This document shows positions 28,833 to 38,921 of a stretch of DNA of 64,000 nt, piece by piece. The notes below the pieces were generated by a model. It ran no database searches and was not told the DNA's origin. It saw only the letters and a list, made by a program, of their open reading frames with translations. Both the position numbers and the translations under genes were made by a program. Position 1 is the stretch's first letter. Each line of letters begins with the position of its first letter. The stretch comes from Desulforamulus aeronauticus DSM 10349 (GTDB lineage: Bacteria; Bacillota; Desulfotomaculia; Desulfotomaculales; Desulfotomaculaceae). Location: contig NZ_FRAR01000008.1 of assembly GCF_900142375.1 (NCBI RefSeq), positions 113,474 to 177,473 on the forward strand, given 5' to 3'.

Positions 28833-28838
28833 ATTATA
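28833..28838 (-). promoter_or_regulatory. -10 element of a probable argG promoter
   Basis: TATAAT on the minus strand, 43 bases upstream of argG. The best upstream TTTACA is 20 bases away, longer than ideal, so the -35 is uncertain. Confidence 0.5.
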
Positions 28839-28957
28839 GCATAAAGCTCTATCATCTATGTAAAATGAAAAAAGGGCAAGGCTTCTTCATTTTCAGCTAA
28901 GCTTTTCCATGATTATTCTACCACATTTTACATACGTGACAATTAAATTCTCTTTTT

Positions 28958-29911
28958 CTACAACAAGGTTGCCAATACAGCCTTTTGGGCATGCAGGCGG
29001 TTTTCTGCTTCATCCCAGACTACTGAATGAGGTCCGTCAATAATTTCCGCGGTTACTTCCTCACCCCGGTGAGCCGGTAAACAATGGAGGAAGATGAAGT
29101 CTGATTTGGCCTGGGAGCACAATTCTCTGTTCACTTGGTATGCCGCGAAGGCCTTCTCCCGCTCCCGTTGCTCTGCTTCCTGACCCATGCTGGCCCACAC
29201 ATCGGTAACCACCACATCGGCATCGGTTACTGCCTGTACAGGATCGGTCAGGATGGCAATTTGTGCTCCCGTCTCTTGAGCATCCTGTTGTGCCAGTTTC
29301 ACCACTTCTGCCTTAGGTTCATAGCCCTCGGGGGTAGCAACGGAGATATGCATACCCACCTTGGCACAACCATAGAGCAGGGAATGGACAATGTTATTGC
29401 CATCTCCCACATAGGCCAGCTTTAAGCCCTTGAGAGTGCCCTTATGCTCCTTGATGGTTAAAAGGTCAGCCAGAATCTGGCAGGGGTGCGTTAGGTCTGT
29501 GAGACCATTAATTACAGGCACCGTGGCATGCTCCGCTAATTCCTCCACTTCGCTTTGGGCGTAGGTACGAATCATAATACCGTCCACCATGCGGGACAGC
29601 ACCTTGGCGGTGTCTGCCACCGATTCACCCCGCCCCATTTGAATATCTCTGGGACTTAGGAATAGTGCGTGTCCCCCCAATTGAAACATGGCCACTTCAA
29701 AGCTCACCCGGGTCCGGGTGGAGCTTTTTTGAAAGATCATCGCCAGGGTTTTCCCTTGTAAATAAGGGTGAGGTATCCCGGCCTTCTGCAGGGCTTTAAT
29801 GCGGCTTGCTTCCTCTAGTAAAAAATTTATTTGCGGTACGGTAAAGTCGTGTAACGTTAACAAATCTCTACCCTTTAGGTCCTTCCTTACTGTTTCCAGC
29901 AACTCTTTCAT
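28958..29911 (-). CDS. argF: Ornithine carbamoyltransferase
   Basis: 317 residues. Makes citrulline from ornithine and carbamoyl phosphate. The carbamoyl-phosphate loop SSTRTR is at 63-68, HPCQ is in [15 protein letters not shown], and [11 protein letters not shown] carries the ornithine-side cysteine. It follows carB closely (24-base gap), so the carbamoyl phosphate maker and user are made together. Confidence 0.98.
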   Translation of the reverse strand: MKELLETVRKDLKGRDLLTLHDFTVPQINFLLEEASRIKALQKAGIPHPYLQGKTLAMIFQKSSTRTRVSFEVAMFQLGGHALFLSPRDIQMGRGESVADTAKVLSRMVDGIMIRTYAQSEVEELAEHATVPVINGLTDLTHPCQILADLLTIKEHKGTLKGLKLAYVGDGNNIVHSLLYGCAKVGMHISVATPEGYEPKAEVVKLAQQDAQETGAQIAILTDPVQAVTDADVVVTDVWASMGQEAEQREREKAFAAYQVNRELCSQAKSDFIFLHCLPAHRGEEVTAEIIDGPHSVVWDEAENRLHAQKAVLATLL

Positions 29912-29935
29912 CTATGTCACACTCCTCAAGTGGTT

Positions 29936-32900
29936 TTAGCTAACATTTTGAACGGTTTCTTTCACCAGAAATTCCGTAAACTTGGACAGTGCCACTGGTG
30001 TAACCGGGGCACCCTGTAATAAATCTTGCAGCACCCCAGCCATAGCCCTGGCTGTATCCAGAGAGGTAAGACAAGGAACCTTATACTCTGCGGCCAGGCG
30101 ACGCAGACAGAAACCGGCACGCCCGGTCACCTTCCCCTTGGTGGGAGTGTTGACAACCATTTGCACATTCCCGGAACGCACTAGGGAAAGGGGGTCTTCG
30201 GTGACCACCACCAGTAACCCGGCGTCTGCCAAGGCAGAGGCTGTGTTGAGGGTCGCGTAGAGCTTAAACCCCAGGTTGGCATACTGCTGTGCCACCGTCA
30301 CTGCTTCCAGCTTATCACGATCGGCCACAGAAATGAGCACAGAACCGCTTCTGGCCACCTTTAATCCCGCGGCAGTAATCGCTTTGTAAAAGGCATGGGA
30401 AAAGGATTTATCTACCCCCATTACCTCACCGGTTGATTTCATTTCCGGCCCCAGGGAGGTTTCCACCAAGCCTAACTTTTCAAAGGAGAATACCGGGGCT
30501 TTCACCGTAATGTAGTCGGACACCGGTCCTAATCCGGAACGATACCCCATATCTTTGAGTGTCTTGCCCAACATACAGCGGGTGGCCGTTTGCACCATAG
30601 GTACTCCCGTCACTTTGGACAGCACCGGCACGGTACGGGAAGCCCGGGGATTGACCTCTAAAACAAAGACCTCCCCATCCCCAACAACATATTGGATATT
30701 CATTAAGCCACAGATTTGCAAGGCTTTACCGATGCGCAGGGTATAGTCCATCACCTGCTCCATTTCCCGCTGGCTCAGACTTTGGGGTGGATAAACGGCA
30801 ATGCTATCGCCGGAGTGGACACCGGCTCGTTCAATATGTTCCATAATGCCGGGAATAAAGATCTGCTGCCCATCACCGATGGCATCTACTTCCACTTCTT
30901 TGCCCCGGACATATTTATCTACCAGTACTGGGTGCTTAGGAGATACCTGTACCGCACTGGTCATGTATTTAAGCATTTGATCATCATTATAGACAATTTC
31001 CATGGCCCGGCCACCCAGTACATAGGAAGGACGAACCACTACCGGAAAGCCAAGTTCGACTGCAATTTGCCGTGCCTGTTCCACGGTGGTGGCAGTTTTT
31101 CCTTCGGTCTGGGGTACCCCCAGTCCCTTGAGTAGTTTTTCAAACTTTTCCCGATCTTCGGCAGCATCAATGCCGTCCACCGGGGTACCCAGAATGCGAA
31201 CCCCCATAGCAGCCAAATCCCCGGCCAGGTTGATGGCTGTCTGGCCCCCAAATTGAACAATCACACCCAGGGGCTTTTCTTTGTCGATAATATTCATCAC
31301 ATCTTCCACTGTCAGGGGCTCAAAATAAAGTTTATCCGCTGTATCAAAATCTGTGGAGACTGTCTCTGGGTTGTTATTGATAATAATGGCTTCGATATTT
31401 TCCCGCTGCAACCCCCACACGGAATGCACCGAGCAATAGTCAAACTCCACCCCCTGGCCAATACGAATGGGCCCGGAACCTAAAACAATTACCTTCTCCC
31501 GGTTGGATACTGCTACCTCATCTTCATAATCATAGGTGGAGTAGTAATAGGGAGTGGCCGAGGCAAACTCCGCAGCGCAAGTATCCACCATCTTGTAGGT
31601 GGGAAGAATGCCTTGCTCCTGCCGCAGCTGCCGAATCACTTGCATGGGTTTACCACACAATCTGCCAATTAGAGTATCGGATAAGCCATAGGTTTTTGCC
31701 TTCCGCAGCAATTCCCCACCGGGCAGACCGGAACTGTGAATCTGTTGTTCCAGTACCACCAGATCTTTAATTTTCTCCAGGAACCAGTAGTCGATGGCGG
31801 TAAGCTGCTGTATTTCTTTAAGCGTCCAGTAACGCCGGAAGGCTTCTGCTATCACAAACAACCGCTCGTCGTCCGGGTGATTTAATTTGCTTTCCAGTTC
31901 CATCTCTGTCCAACTGGCACTGCCCTTCATTTGCAGACTGTCTACACCAATTTCTAAGGAGCGGACTGCCTTCATGAGGGCTCCTTCAAAGGTGCGGTCG
32001 ATGGCCATCACCTCGCCGGTGGCTTTCATCTGAGTGCCCAGGTTACGGTCGCCGCTGGAGAATTTATCAAAGGGCCAGCGGGGGATTTTTACCACCACGT
32101 AGTCTAAGGTTGGTTCAAAGCAGGCCGTGGTTTTGCCGGTAACCGGGTTGGTGATTTCGTCTAAGTGAAGCCCGATGGCAATTTTGGCTGCCAATTTGGC
32201 AATGGGATAACCCGTAGCCTTGGAAGCCAAGGCCGAAGAACGACTAACCCGTGGATTTACTTCAATAACGATATATTTCATGCTCTGGGGGTCCAGGGCA
32301 TACTGCACATTGCAGCCCCCGGCCACCTTCAAGGCACGGATAATTTTCAGGGAGGCGCTTCGCAGCATTTGATACTCCCGGTCAGATAGGGTCTGGGAAG
32401 GAGCCACCACAATGCTGTCCCCGGTATGGACCCCCACCGGGTCAATATTTTCCATATTGCAGATGGTAATGCAGTTATCTCCATGATCTCGCATCACTTC
32501 GTACTCTATTTCTTTCCAACCGGCCACACTGCGCTCCAGTAGGACCTGATTGATCATACTCATTTTAAGACCCCGGTGGCACACGGCGGTTAGTTCTTTT
32601 TCATCCTTCACAATGCCGCCGCCGGTACCGCCCAAAGTATACGCCGGACGTACGATTAAAGGATACCCAATCTGGTTGGCAAAGGCAATACATTCTTCTA
32701 CCGAGCTGGCAATGGTGCTTTCCGGGATGGGTTCGCCAATCTCCAACATCGTGGCCCGGAAAAGTTCCCGATCTTCCGCCTTTTTAATGGTTTCCAAGGT
32801 CGTACCCAGCAATTCCACTTGATATTTAGCCAAAATACCCTGTTCGGCTAATTCCACCGCCATATTGAGGCCGGTTTGACCACCCAGGGTAGGCAGCAAC

Positions 32901-33154
32901 CCATCGGGCCTTTCTTTGGCAATGATTTTCTCGATACTTTCACTGGTTAAGGGTTCAATATAGACCACATCAGCAATGTCGCCATCGGTCATGATGGTGG
33001 CCGGATTCGAGTTGACCAAGACCACTTTGATGCCCTCTTCCCGCAGGGCTTTGCAGGCCTGAGTTCCGGCATAGTCAAATTCCGCTGCCTGACCGATAAT
33101 AATAGGCCCGGAACCAATCACCAATACCGTTTGAATGTCCTTCCGTTTGGGCAT
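29936..33154 (-). CDS. carB: Carbamoyl-phosphate synthase large subunit
   Basis: 1072 residues, full length, with the duplicated ATP-grasp halves: the first starts with [21 protein letters not shown] and the second repeats it as [20 protein letters not shown] at about 555. The C-terminal MGS-like allosteric domain covers about 930-1072. It uses ammonia delivered by the CarA glutaminase, bicarbonate and two ATP. No carA gene is next to it: argD lies upstream and argF downstream. The partner must be encoded elsewhere or shared with pyrimidine synthesis. Confidence 0.98.
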   Translation of the reverse strand: MPKRKDIQTVLVIGSGPIIIGQAAEFDYAGTQACKALREEGIKVVLVNSNPATIMTDGDIADVVYIEPLTSESIEKIIAKERPDGLLPTLGGQTGLNMAVELAEQGILAKYQVELLGTTLETIKKAEDRELFRATMLEIGEPIPESTIASSVEECIAFANQIGYPLIVRPAYTLGGTGGGIVKDEKELTAVCHRGLKMSMINQVLLERSVAGWKEIEYEVMRDHGDNCITICNMENIDPVGVHTGDSIVVAPSQTLSDREYQMLRSASLKIIRALKVAGGCNVQYALDPQSMKYIVIEVNPRVSRSSALASKATGYPIAKLAAKIAIGLHLDEITNPVTGKTTACFEPTLDYVVVKIPRWPFDKFSSGDRNLGTQMKATGEVMAIDRTFEGALMKAVRSLEIGVDSLQMKGSASWTEMELESKLNHPDDERLFVIAEAFRRYWTLKEIQQLTAIDYWFLEKIKDLVVLEQQIHSSGLPGGELLRKAKTYGLSDTLIGRLCGKPMQVIRQLRQEQGILPTYKMVDTCAAEFASATPYYYSTYDYEDEVAVSNREKVIVLGSGPIRIGQGVEFDYCSVHSVWGLQRENIEAIIINNNPETVSTDFDTADKLYFEPLTVEDVMNIIDKEKPLGVIVQFGGQTAINLAGDLAAMGVRILGTPVDGIDAAEDREKFEKLLKGLGVPQTEGKTATTVEQARQIAVELGFPVVVRPSYVLGGRAMEIVYNDDQMLKYMTSAVQVSPKHPVLVDKYVRGKEVEVDAIGDGQQIFIPGIMEHIERAGVHSGDSIAVYPPQSLSQREMEQVMDYTLRIGKALQICGLMNIQYVVGDGEVFVLEVNPRASRTVPVLSKVTGVPMVQTATRCMLGKTLKDMGYRSGLGPVSDYITVKAPVFSFEKLGLVETSLGPEMKSTGEVMGVDKSFSHAFYKAITAAGLKVARSGSVLISVADRDKLEAVTVAQQYANLGFKLYATLNTASALADAGLLVVVTEDPLSLVRSGNVQMVVNTPTKGKVTGRAGFCLRRLAAEYKVPCLTSLDTARAMAGVLQDLLQGAPVTPVALSKFTEFLVKETVQNVS

Positions 33155-33248
33155 CGTTTTGCCTCCTTGATTGGTCTATCCTAATAATAATTTAGGGTCG
33201 GCAGAGGGAACGTATTTTTTGCCTAGTAATAGGTACGTCCTTTTTTGC

Positions 33249-33325
33249 CGTAGGGGCGATCTGTGATCGTCCGAATGAATTACCTGCGGGCTCACTGCTG
33301 TAGCAGAACGTCGGTCGCTCCTACG
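33249..33325. repeat. REP-like imperfect inverted repeat (argD/carB gap)
   Basis: CGTAGGGGCGATC at 33249-33261 and GGTCGCTCCTACG at 33313-33325 are complementary at 11 of 13 positions, with a GC-rich middle. A fragment with a similar end (CGGACG..GCTCCTAC) lies at about 46825-46850. It resembles dispersed REP/MITE-like elements. Confidence 0.55.
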
Positions 33326-33340
33326 ACGAATTATAATTTT

Positions 33341-34531
33341 TTACACGGTTTGCAGTGCGTTGTCTAAAATGGCTAAGGCTTGATCTACCTCATCCTGGGT
33401 AATGATCAGGGGAGGTAAGAACCTCAAAACATTACCGTTGGTACAGTTTATTAGCAATCCTTGCTCCAGGCAGTGGGCAACGATATCCTTGCCTTCGATG
33501 GTCAATTCCATTCCCAGCATTAAACCTGACCCTCTGATTTCTTTTACAAAGGAATACTTAGCTGCCAGTTGATTCAATTTATCGGCAAAATACCGCCCCA
33601 CCTGCCGGGTGTTTGCCAACACTCCGTCGTGTAGCAGTGTTTCCATCGCTGCCAGAGCCGCAGCACAGGCTAAGGGGTTGCCGCCAAAGGTACTGGCATG
33701 GTCGCCCGGTTGGAAGGCCGCCGCCACAGCGTCTTTGGCCAACAGGGCACCAATGGGGAACCCTCCCCCCAGAGCTTTCGCCAGGGTGATGATATCCGGC
33801 TCCACCTGATAATGCTGGTACGCCAGAAACTCCCCGGTACGCCCCAAACCACACTGCACCTCATCAAAGATCAGCAGTAAGCCTTTTTCCCGGCAAAGTG
33901 CTCCGACACCTACCAGATACTCCTGGGAGGCTGGAATAACACCGCCTTCACCTTGCACCGGCTCCAGCATAACAGCACAAGTGTGAGGTCCAATGCTTTT
34001 TTCTAAGGCTGCCAAGTCATTAAAGGGCACATATTGAAAACCTTCGGGCAGCGGTGTGAAGCCCGTTTGATATTTGCTCTGTCCGGTAGCCGTGATGGTG
34101 GCCAACGTTCGACCATGAAAGGAGTTGGTGGCAGTAATAATTTCATACTTGTCTGGGCCTAGATGGATTTTCGCATATTTGCGGGCTAATTTAATGGCCC
34201 CTTCGTTAGCCTCGGCTCCACTGTTGCAAAAGAAGGCTTTATCAAAGCAGGAGTTTTCTACCAATAGCTTCGCCAGCTTGACCTGCTGTTCAATCCAGTA
34301 GATATTGGAGCAATGCAGTAAGTTCTTGACCTGGTGGCAAACAGCCTCTGCCACTTTGGGATGGGCATGGCCTAATGAATTTACCGCCAACCCGCCAACA
34401 AAATCCAGGTATTGCCGCCCGTCGGCATCCCAAACCCAGGCCCCTTCTCCCTTAACCAAGGCCATCGGCAACCGCCCATAGGTATTCATCACATACTGCT
34501 GTCCCATTGACACGATAGCAACATTATTCAT
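33341..34531 (-). CDS. argD: Acetylornithine aminotransferase
   Basis: 396 residues, class III PLP aminotransferase. Transfers the amino group of glutamate to N-acetylglutamate semialdehyde. Seen: FCNSGAEANEGAIKLARKY, FHGRTLATI, LIFDEVQCGLGRTG, and the PLP-lysine segment TLAKALGGGFPIGA. It lies between argB and carB in the arginine operon. It could also serve lysine synthesis, as known for some family members. Confidence 0.96.
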   Translation of the reverse strand: MNNVAIVSMGQQYVMNTYGRLPMALVKGEGAWVWDADGRQYLDFVGGLAVNSLGHAHPKVAEAVCHQVKNLLHCSNIYWIEQQVKLAKLLVENSCFDKAFFCNSGAEANEGAIKLARKYAKIHLGPDKYEIITATNSFHGRTLATITATGQSKYQTGFTPLPEGFQYVPFNDLAALEKSIGPHTCAVMLEPVQGEGGVIPASQEYLVGVGALCREKGLLLIFDEVQCGLGRTGEFLAYQHYQVEPDIITLAKALGGGFPIGALLAKDAVAAAFQPGDHASTFGGNPLACAAALAAMETLLHDGVLANTRQVGRYFADKLNQLAAKYSFVKEIRGSGLMLGMELTIEGKDIVAHCLEQGLLINCTNGNVLRFLPPLIITQDEVDQALAILDNALQTV

Positions 34532-34554
34532 AGTTTCACCTTACCTCCCAGACC

Positions 34555-35412
34555 CTATTTCACCATTGTTCCGATCCCTTTATCTGTAAAAACCTCTAAC
34601 AAAATGGAGTGGGGCACCCGCCCATCCAAAATATGGGTGGTATTCACTCCCCCTTGAATCGCCTTAACGCAACATTCTACCTTAGGAATCATGCCACCCT
34701 GAATAACACCCTGTTCAATAAGAGCAGGGATTTCTTCTGTTTGAATAACAGACAGCAGTGACTCCTTAGTATTGCGGTCCGCCAGTATTCCTTCCACATC
34801 CGTGAGAATCATTAGCTTATCCGCTTGCAATGCCGTGGCCAGGGCTCCGGCTGCCGTATCAGCGTTGATATTATAGGTTTCACCCTCTTGGCCCACTCCC
34901 ACCGGAGAGATAACCGGGATATAGCCCTCTTCAATAACTGTCTTTAACAGCTGCGGGTTAATATTTTCCACTTCACCCACAAAGCCAATGTCCGCTTGGT
35001 CTTTGCCCAGTTTCTTGGCAGCCATAATTAAATTGGCATCTTTGCCAGACAGCCCGATGCCCCGCCCGCCTAACTGGTTAATGAAAGAAACAATTTCTTT
35101 ATTCAGTTTACCCAGTACCATCTCCACCACTTCCATGGTGGAGGAATCCGTAACCCGCAGGCCACCGATAAACTGAGATTCAATCCCCAATCGATTTAGC
35201 ATCCCGGTAATGTCAGGGCCACCCCCATGCACCACCACCGGGTTAATACCCACAAACTTCATGAGTACCAGGTCAGTCATGACAGCTTGCTTTAATTCCG
35301 TGTTCAACATAGCGTGACCGCCGTATTTGATCACTACCGTTTTACCGGAAAATTTCTTGATATAAGGCAATGCCTCCACCAAAATGTTCGCTTTTTCCAG
35401 TGCAGATTGCAT
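34555..35412 (-). CDS. argB: Acetylglutamate kinase
   Basis: 285 residues from the ATG at 35412 ([18 protein letters not shown]), which fits family N-termini and lies behind AAGGAGAAAG. An upstream ATG at 35439 lacks a ribosome site. The KYGGHAM substrate loop and the VVHGGGPDI glycine loop of the amino-acid kinase fold are present. It phosphorylates N-acetylglutamate and is often the arginine-inhibited step in organisms using the ArgJ cycle. Confidence 0.96.
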   Translation of the reverse strand: MQSALEKANILVEALPYIKKFSGKTVVIKYGGHAMLNTELKQAVMTDLVLMKFVGINPVVVHGGGPDITGMLNRLGIESQFIGGLRVTDSSTMEVVEMVLGKLNKEIVSFINQLGGRGIGLSGKDANLIMAAKKLGKDQADIGFVGEVENINPQLLKTVIEEGYIPVISPVGVGQEGETYNINADTAAGALATALQADKLMILTDVEGILADRNTKESLLSVIQTEEIPALIEQGVIQGGMIPKVECCVKAIQGGVNTTHILDGRVPHSILLEVFTDKGIGTMVK

Positions 35413-35433
35413 AATCTTTTCTTTCTCCTTCAC

Positions 35434-35496
35434 AGCCATTGACTCTTGGCCTTGGCATATTTACCTTTAACGAATGGCTAACGGCCAAGGGCTAAT
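35434..35496. repeat. Nine in-phase heptads (argJ/argB gap)
   Basis: Nine consecutive 7-base units without a phase slip: AGCCATT, GACTCTT, GGCCTTG, GCATATT, TACCTTT, AACGAAT, GGCTAAC, GGCCAAG, GGCTAAT. GCC-type units on the left face GGC-type units on the right around an AT-rich centre. The array fills almost the entire gap and abuts the argJ stop. Confidence 0.8.
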
Positions 35497-36713
35497 TAGG
35501 TCCGATAGCTCCCATTAATCCGTACATAATCATAGGTTAGATCACAGCCCCAGGCGGTAGCGGAACTAGCCCCGGATTTCAGATCGACTAGGACAGTAAC
35601 CGGGTCCTGACTGAGCATCACTGCGGCCTTTTCTTCATCAAATTCCAGGGCTGCACCGTCCTGGGCCACCTGTACTTCACCGATAAAGATATCTACGGTA
35701 GACGGGTCAAAGGTCGCCCCGGAATAACCTACCGCACAAAGAATACGCCCCCAGTTGGCATCTTTACCAAAGACAGCCGCCTTAAAGAGGTTGGAACCAG
35801 CCACCGAGCGGGCTGCTTTTTGGCCATCCTGTAGAGTAAGCGCACCGTTGACCGTCACCTCAATGAGCCGGGTGGCCCCTTCTCCGTCCCGGGCAATCAT
35901 TTTTGCCAGGGCAGAACATACTTCTAACAATCCTTGATAAAAAAGCTGATACGCTTCAGTTTCTGGTAAAATCTCCGGATTACCGGCCTGGCCGTTAGCC
36001 AAGGCAAGCAACATATCGTTGGTGCTGGTGTCCCCATCCACGGTAATCATATTAAAAGAACTATCCACCGCTTGCTTGAGAGCTTGTTGCAACACCCCGT
36101 GGCTGATAACAGCATCGGTGGTGATAAAGGCTAACATGGTGGCCATATTGGGGTGAATCATTCCAGACCCTTTGGCCATACCCCCCAGGGTAACCAAGGT
36201 TTCTCCTAGTTGTACCTGAACAGCAACTTCCTTTGGCACCAGATCTGTAGTCATAATAGCCTGACTGGCTGCCATATGATTTTCTTTCGCTAAAGCCTCT
36301 ACCGCCCGGGGCACAGCATCAACAATTTTTTCCACCGGCAGTGGTACACCGATAACCCCGGTGGAAGCCACTAAGACTTGCTCTTCCGGAATTGCCAAGG
36401 CGGTTGCCACCGCACGGCTGCTTGCTATGGCATCCTGTAGTCCTCTGCTCCCGGTACAGGCATTAGCATTGCCGGCATTAATAATCACGGCCCGGGCCAG
36501 CCCCTCTGCCACCCGCTGACGGGTAAGAACCAAGGGGGCTGCTTGCACCAGATTGGTGGTATAAACTCCTGCCGCTGCAGCAGGTGTCTCGGAAAGTAGT
36601 AAGGCAAGATCTACCTTATTATTTTTCTTTAATCCAGCAGCTACTCCACTGGCCATAAAACCTTTGGGGGCGGTAACTCCCCCAGGTATTACTTGAAGAA
36701 TATTTTCTGTCAT
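35496..36713 (-). CDS. argJ: Bifunctional glutamate N-acetyltransferase / amino-acid acetyltransferase
   Basis: 405 residues. Self-cleaving Ntn-type ornithine acetyltransferase; the cleavage site is in KGSGMIHPNMATML with Thr192 as the new N-terminal nucleophile. It recycles the acetyl group from N-acetylornithine to glutamate. With no separate argA or argE in the operon, the cyclic pathway is expected. Confidence 0.97.
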   Translation of the reverse strand: MTENILQVIPGGVTAPKGFMASGVAAGLKKNNKVDLALLLSETPAAAAGVYTTNLVQAAPLVLTRQRVAEGLARAVIINAGNANACTGSRGLQDAIASSRAVATALAIPEEQVLVASTGVIGVPLPVEKIVDAVPRAVEALAKENHMAASQAIMTTDLVPKEVAVQVQLGETLVTLGGMAKGSGMIHPNMATMLAFITTDAVISHGVLQQALKQAVDSSFNMITVDGDTSTNDMLLALANGQAGNPEILPETEAYQLFYQGLLEVCSALAKMIARDGEGATRLIEVTVNGALTLQDGQKAARSVAGSNLFKAAVFGKDANWGRILCAVGYSGATFDPSTVDIFIGEVQVAQDGAALEFDEEKAAVMLSQDPVTVLVDLKSGASSATAWGCDLTYDYVRINGSYRT

Positions 36714-36728
36714 TCTATTCCTTCCTCC

Positions 36729-37769
36729 CTATGGGTACATACCTGCAAAATCCAGTCCGGTATTTTCCGGGATATCCAGGAGGAGATTAAGATTTTGCAC
36801 CGCCTGGCCCGCTGCACCCTTGATTAAATTATCAATAGCGGAAAGCACGATGACCCGACCGGTTCTCGGATCTACGGTTACCGACAAATCACAAAGGTTT
36901 GAACCTGCCACATTCTTGGTAGCAGGATATATGCCAACAGGCAGTACCCGGACAAAGGGTTCCCCTTGATAAAATTCACGGTATAACTCGGTCAGCTGCT
37001 CACTGCTCATATGAGAAGTCATTTTGGCATAACTGGTACACAATATGCCCCGAATCATCGGTGTTAAATGAGGGGTAAAATTAACGGTAACCGACACGCC
37101 AGCCAGTTCGGACAGTTCTTGTTCAATCTCTGGTGTGTGGCGGTGTGTGGCTACTCCATAAGCCTGGAAATTATTTGTAATCTCCGTAAAATGGCTCTTT
37201 AAACTTAACCCCCTACCGCTTCCGGATACCCCGGATTTTGCATCAACAATAATTGTTTCCAGGTTAATTAATTTGTTTGTTAATAACGGTGCCAAACCAA
37301 GGATGGTACTGGTAGGATAACAACCAGGGTTAGCAACAATAACACTGTTTTTAATGTCCTTTCGATATAGCTCCGGCAAACCATAAACCGCCTTGGTTAC
37401 CAGAGCGGAGGCTGTATGTTCGGTCTGATACCAATGTTGGTAGGTAGCCACATCTTTGAGTCGAAAATCCGCCCCTAAATCGATGAGCCTTTTCCCTTGG
37501 CGCATAACCTCCTGGCCCATAGGCATCGCGTGACCATGGGGCAGAGCGGTAAATATCACGTCGCAACGGTCAACTAATTCCGCTACGTTAAGTTCTTCCA
37601 GTGTATGGTCTACCACGCCTAATAAATGGGGAAATACTTCCCCCATAGCCTTCCCAGCATAAGTCTGGGAAGTCAGCACCGCTAACGTAGCCTGGGGATG
37701 TCGGGATAACAGCCGTACCAGTTCTGCCCCTGCATAACCCGTTGCTCCAACCACTCCTATCTTTGCCAT
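36729..37769 (-). CDS. argC: N-acetyl-gamma-glutamyl-phosphate reductase
   Basis: 346 residues. NADPH-binding GATGYAGAELVRLL is at the N-terminus and the catalytic Cys150 lies in VANPGCYPTS. Reduces N-acetylglutamyl phosphate to the semialdehyde. It is the first gene of the arginine operon, preceded by an AT-rich promoter region and an ARG-box-like sequence. Confidence 0.98.
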   Translation of the reverse strand: MAKIGVVGATGYAGAELVRLLSRHPQATLAVLTSQTYAGKAMGEVFPHLLGVVDHTLEELNVAELVDRCDVIFTALPHGHAMPMGQEVMRQGKRLIDLGADFRLKDVATYQHWYQTEHTASALVTKAVYGLPELYRKDIKNSVIVANPGCYPTSTILGLAPLLTNKLINLETIIVDAKSGVSGSGRGLSLKSHFTEITNNFQAYGVATHRHTPEIEQELSELAGVSVTVNFTPHLTPMIRGILCTSYAKMTSHMSSEQLTELYREFYQGEPFVRVLPVGIYPATKNVAGSNLCDLSVTVDPRTGRVIVLSAIDNLIKGAAGQAVQNLNLLLDIPENTGLDFAGMYP

Positions 37770-37786
37770 CTGTCACCCTCCCTTTT

Positions 37787-37800
37787 TGCATAAAGATTTA
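37787..37800. promoter_or_regulatory. ARG-box-like operator upstream of argC
   Basis: TGCATAAAGATTTA matches most of the TGNATWWWWATNCA pattern and lies 17 bases upstream of the argC ATG, in an AT-rich promoter region (37800-37870). Weaker than the site at argG. Confidence 0.55.
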
Positions 37801-37880
37801 TATAATGTAGTGTTTTATACCATAATTAATGATTTTATCTTATAATTATACACCCACATGCATAAAATACAACCATTAAT

Positions 37881-38879
37881 TTAGAGAACCATTCTAATTG
37901 GGTTACCACAGTGCCTACAGGCCTTCTCTTTGAGTCCCGTCACTTCGGTACGATAACCCTCTCTACGAATCATTAGCTCACCACACTTCGGGCAATTGGT
38001 ATTCTGACTGCCCGCATCCCCCAAATTACCGAGATACACATAATGAAGTTTCCTTTTAGCCAATTGGTAGGCCCGCTGCAGGGTGGCTTCCGGTGTAGGG
38101 GGTAAATCAAACTGATAGTTGGGAAAATAGCGAGAAAAATGCACCGGCATATCCGGATCTAATCCCGCCAACCAATCCACCAGTTCCTGCACTTCTTCTT
38201 CGGAATCATTTAATCCGGGTACCAAAAGTGTGGTAATTTCCACATGGCATTCCTTGTAAGCCGTTTCTACGGTTTTTATGACGGGAGCCAAATGGCCCAA
38301 ACAATTATCTTTGTAATATTTATCGGTAAAGCCTTTAACATCAATATTCATAGCATCGATATAGGGAAGAATTTTCTGGAGGGGTTCCTGCCGTACATAA
38401 CCATTGGTCACCAGTACATTTTTCAGCCCTGCTTGTTGGGCCAAGCGAGCGGTATCGTAAATATACTCGTACCACATAAAGGGCTCGGAATAGGTATAGG
38501 CAATCCCGCTGCAGGGCAGCCCCTTATCCCTCTGTTGCTTAGCCAAATCCACAGCCTGTCGGGGAGACAAGTCCAAGGTTTGTGGTTCTCCATGGGCGAT
38601 TTGCCAGTTCTGACAAAAACCACAGCGCAGATTACAACCTACCGTTCCCAGGGAAAGAATTAATGTATCGGGATAAAAATGGTAGAGCGGCTTTTTTTCC
38701 ATGGGGTCTAAGGCATAGGAAGAAACCTGCCCGTAATTCAGGGTATAAAGAATACCTCCCCGGTTTTCCCTCACCCGACAGAAACCCTTGTGGCCCTCCC
38801 GAATACTGCATCCCTTAGGGCACAACTCGCAAAACACCAAACCATCCTCTTTGCTCTGCCAAAACATGGCTTCCTTCAC
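37881..38879 (-). CDS. amrS: AmmeMemoRadiSam system radical SAM protein
   Basis: 332 residues from a GTG at 38879 (VKEAMFWQ..), chosen because GGGGGAG lies 9 bases before it and family members start there; an upstream ATG at 38906 is possible. The radical SAM cysteines are in VGCNLRCGFCQNW (Cys82, Cys86, Cys89). An N-terminal cysteine cluster (CELCPKGC, GFC) and a C-terminal zinc-ribbon-like end (CPKCG, CRHCG) flank the barrel. The family occurs with MEMO and AMMECR1 proteins; the substrate remains poorly defined. Next to a MEMO-AMMECR1 fusion here. Confidence 0.93.
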   Translation of the reverse strand: MKEAMFWQSKEDGLVFCELCPKGCSIREGHKGFCRVRENRGGILYTLNYGQVSSYALDPMEKKPLYHFYPDTLILSLGTVGCNLRCGFCQNWQIAHGEPQTLDLSPRQAVDLAKQQRDKGLPCSGIAYTYSEPFMWYEYIYDTARLAQQAGLKNVLVTNGYVRQEPLQKILPYIDAMNIDVKGFTDKYYKDNCLGHLAPVIKTVETAYKECHVEITTLLVPGLNDSEEEVQELVDWLAGLDPDMPVHFSRYFPNYQFDLPPTPEATLQRAYQLAKRKLHYVYLGNLGDAGSQNTNCPKCGELMIRREGYRTEVTGLKEKACRHCGNPIRMVL

Positions 38880-38921
38880 CAAGAGCCACTCCCCCATTTC
38901 TAACATCTACTCTTCCCACTT

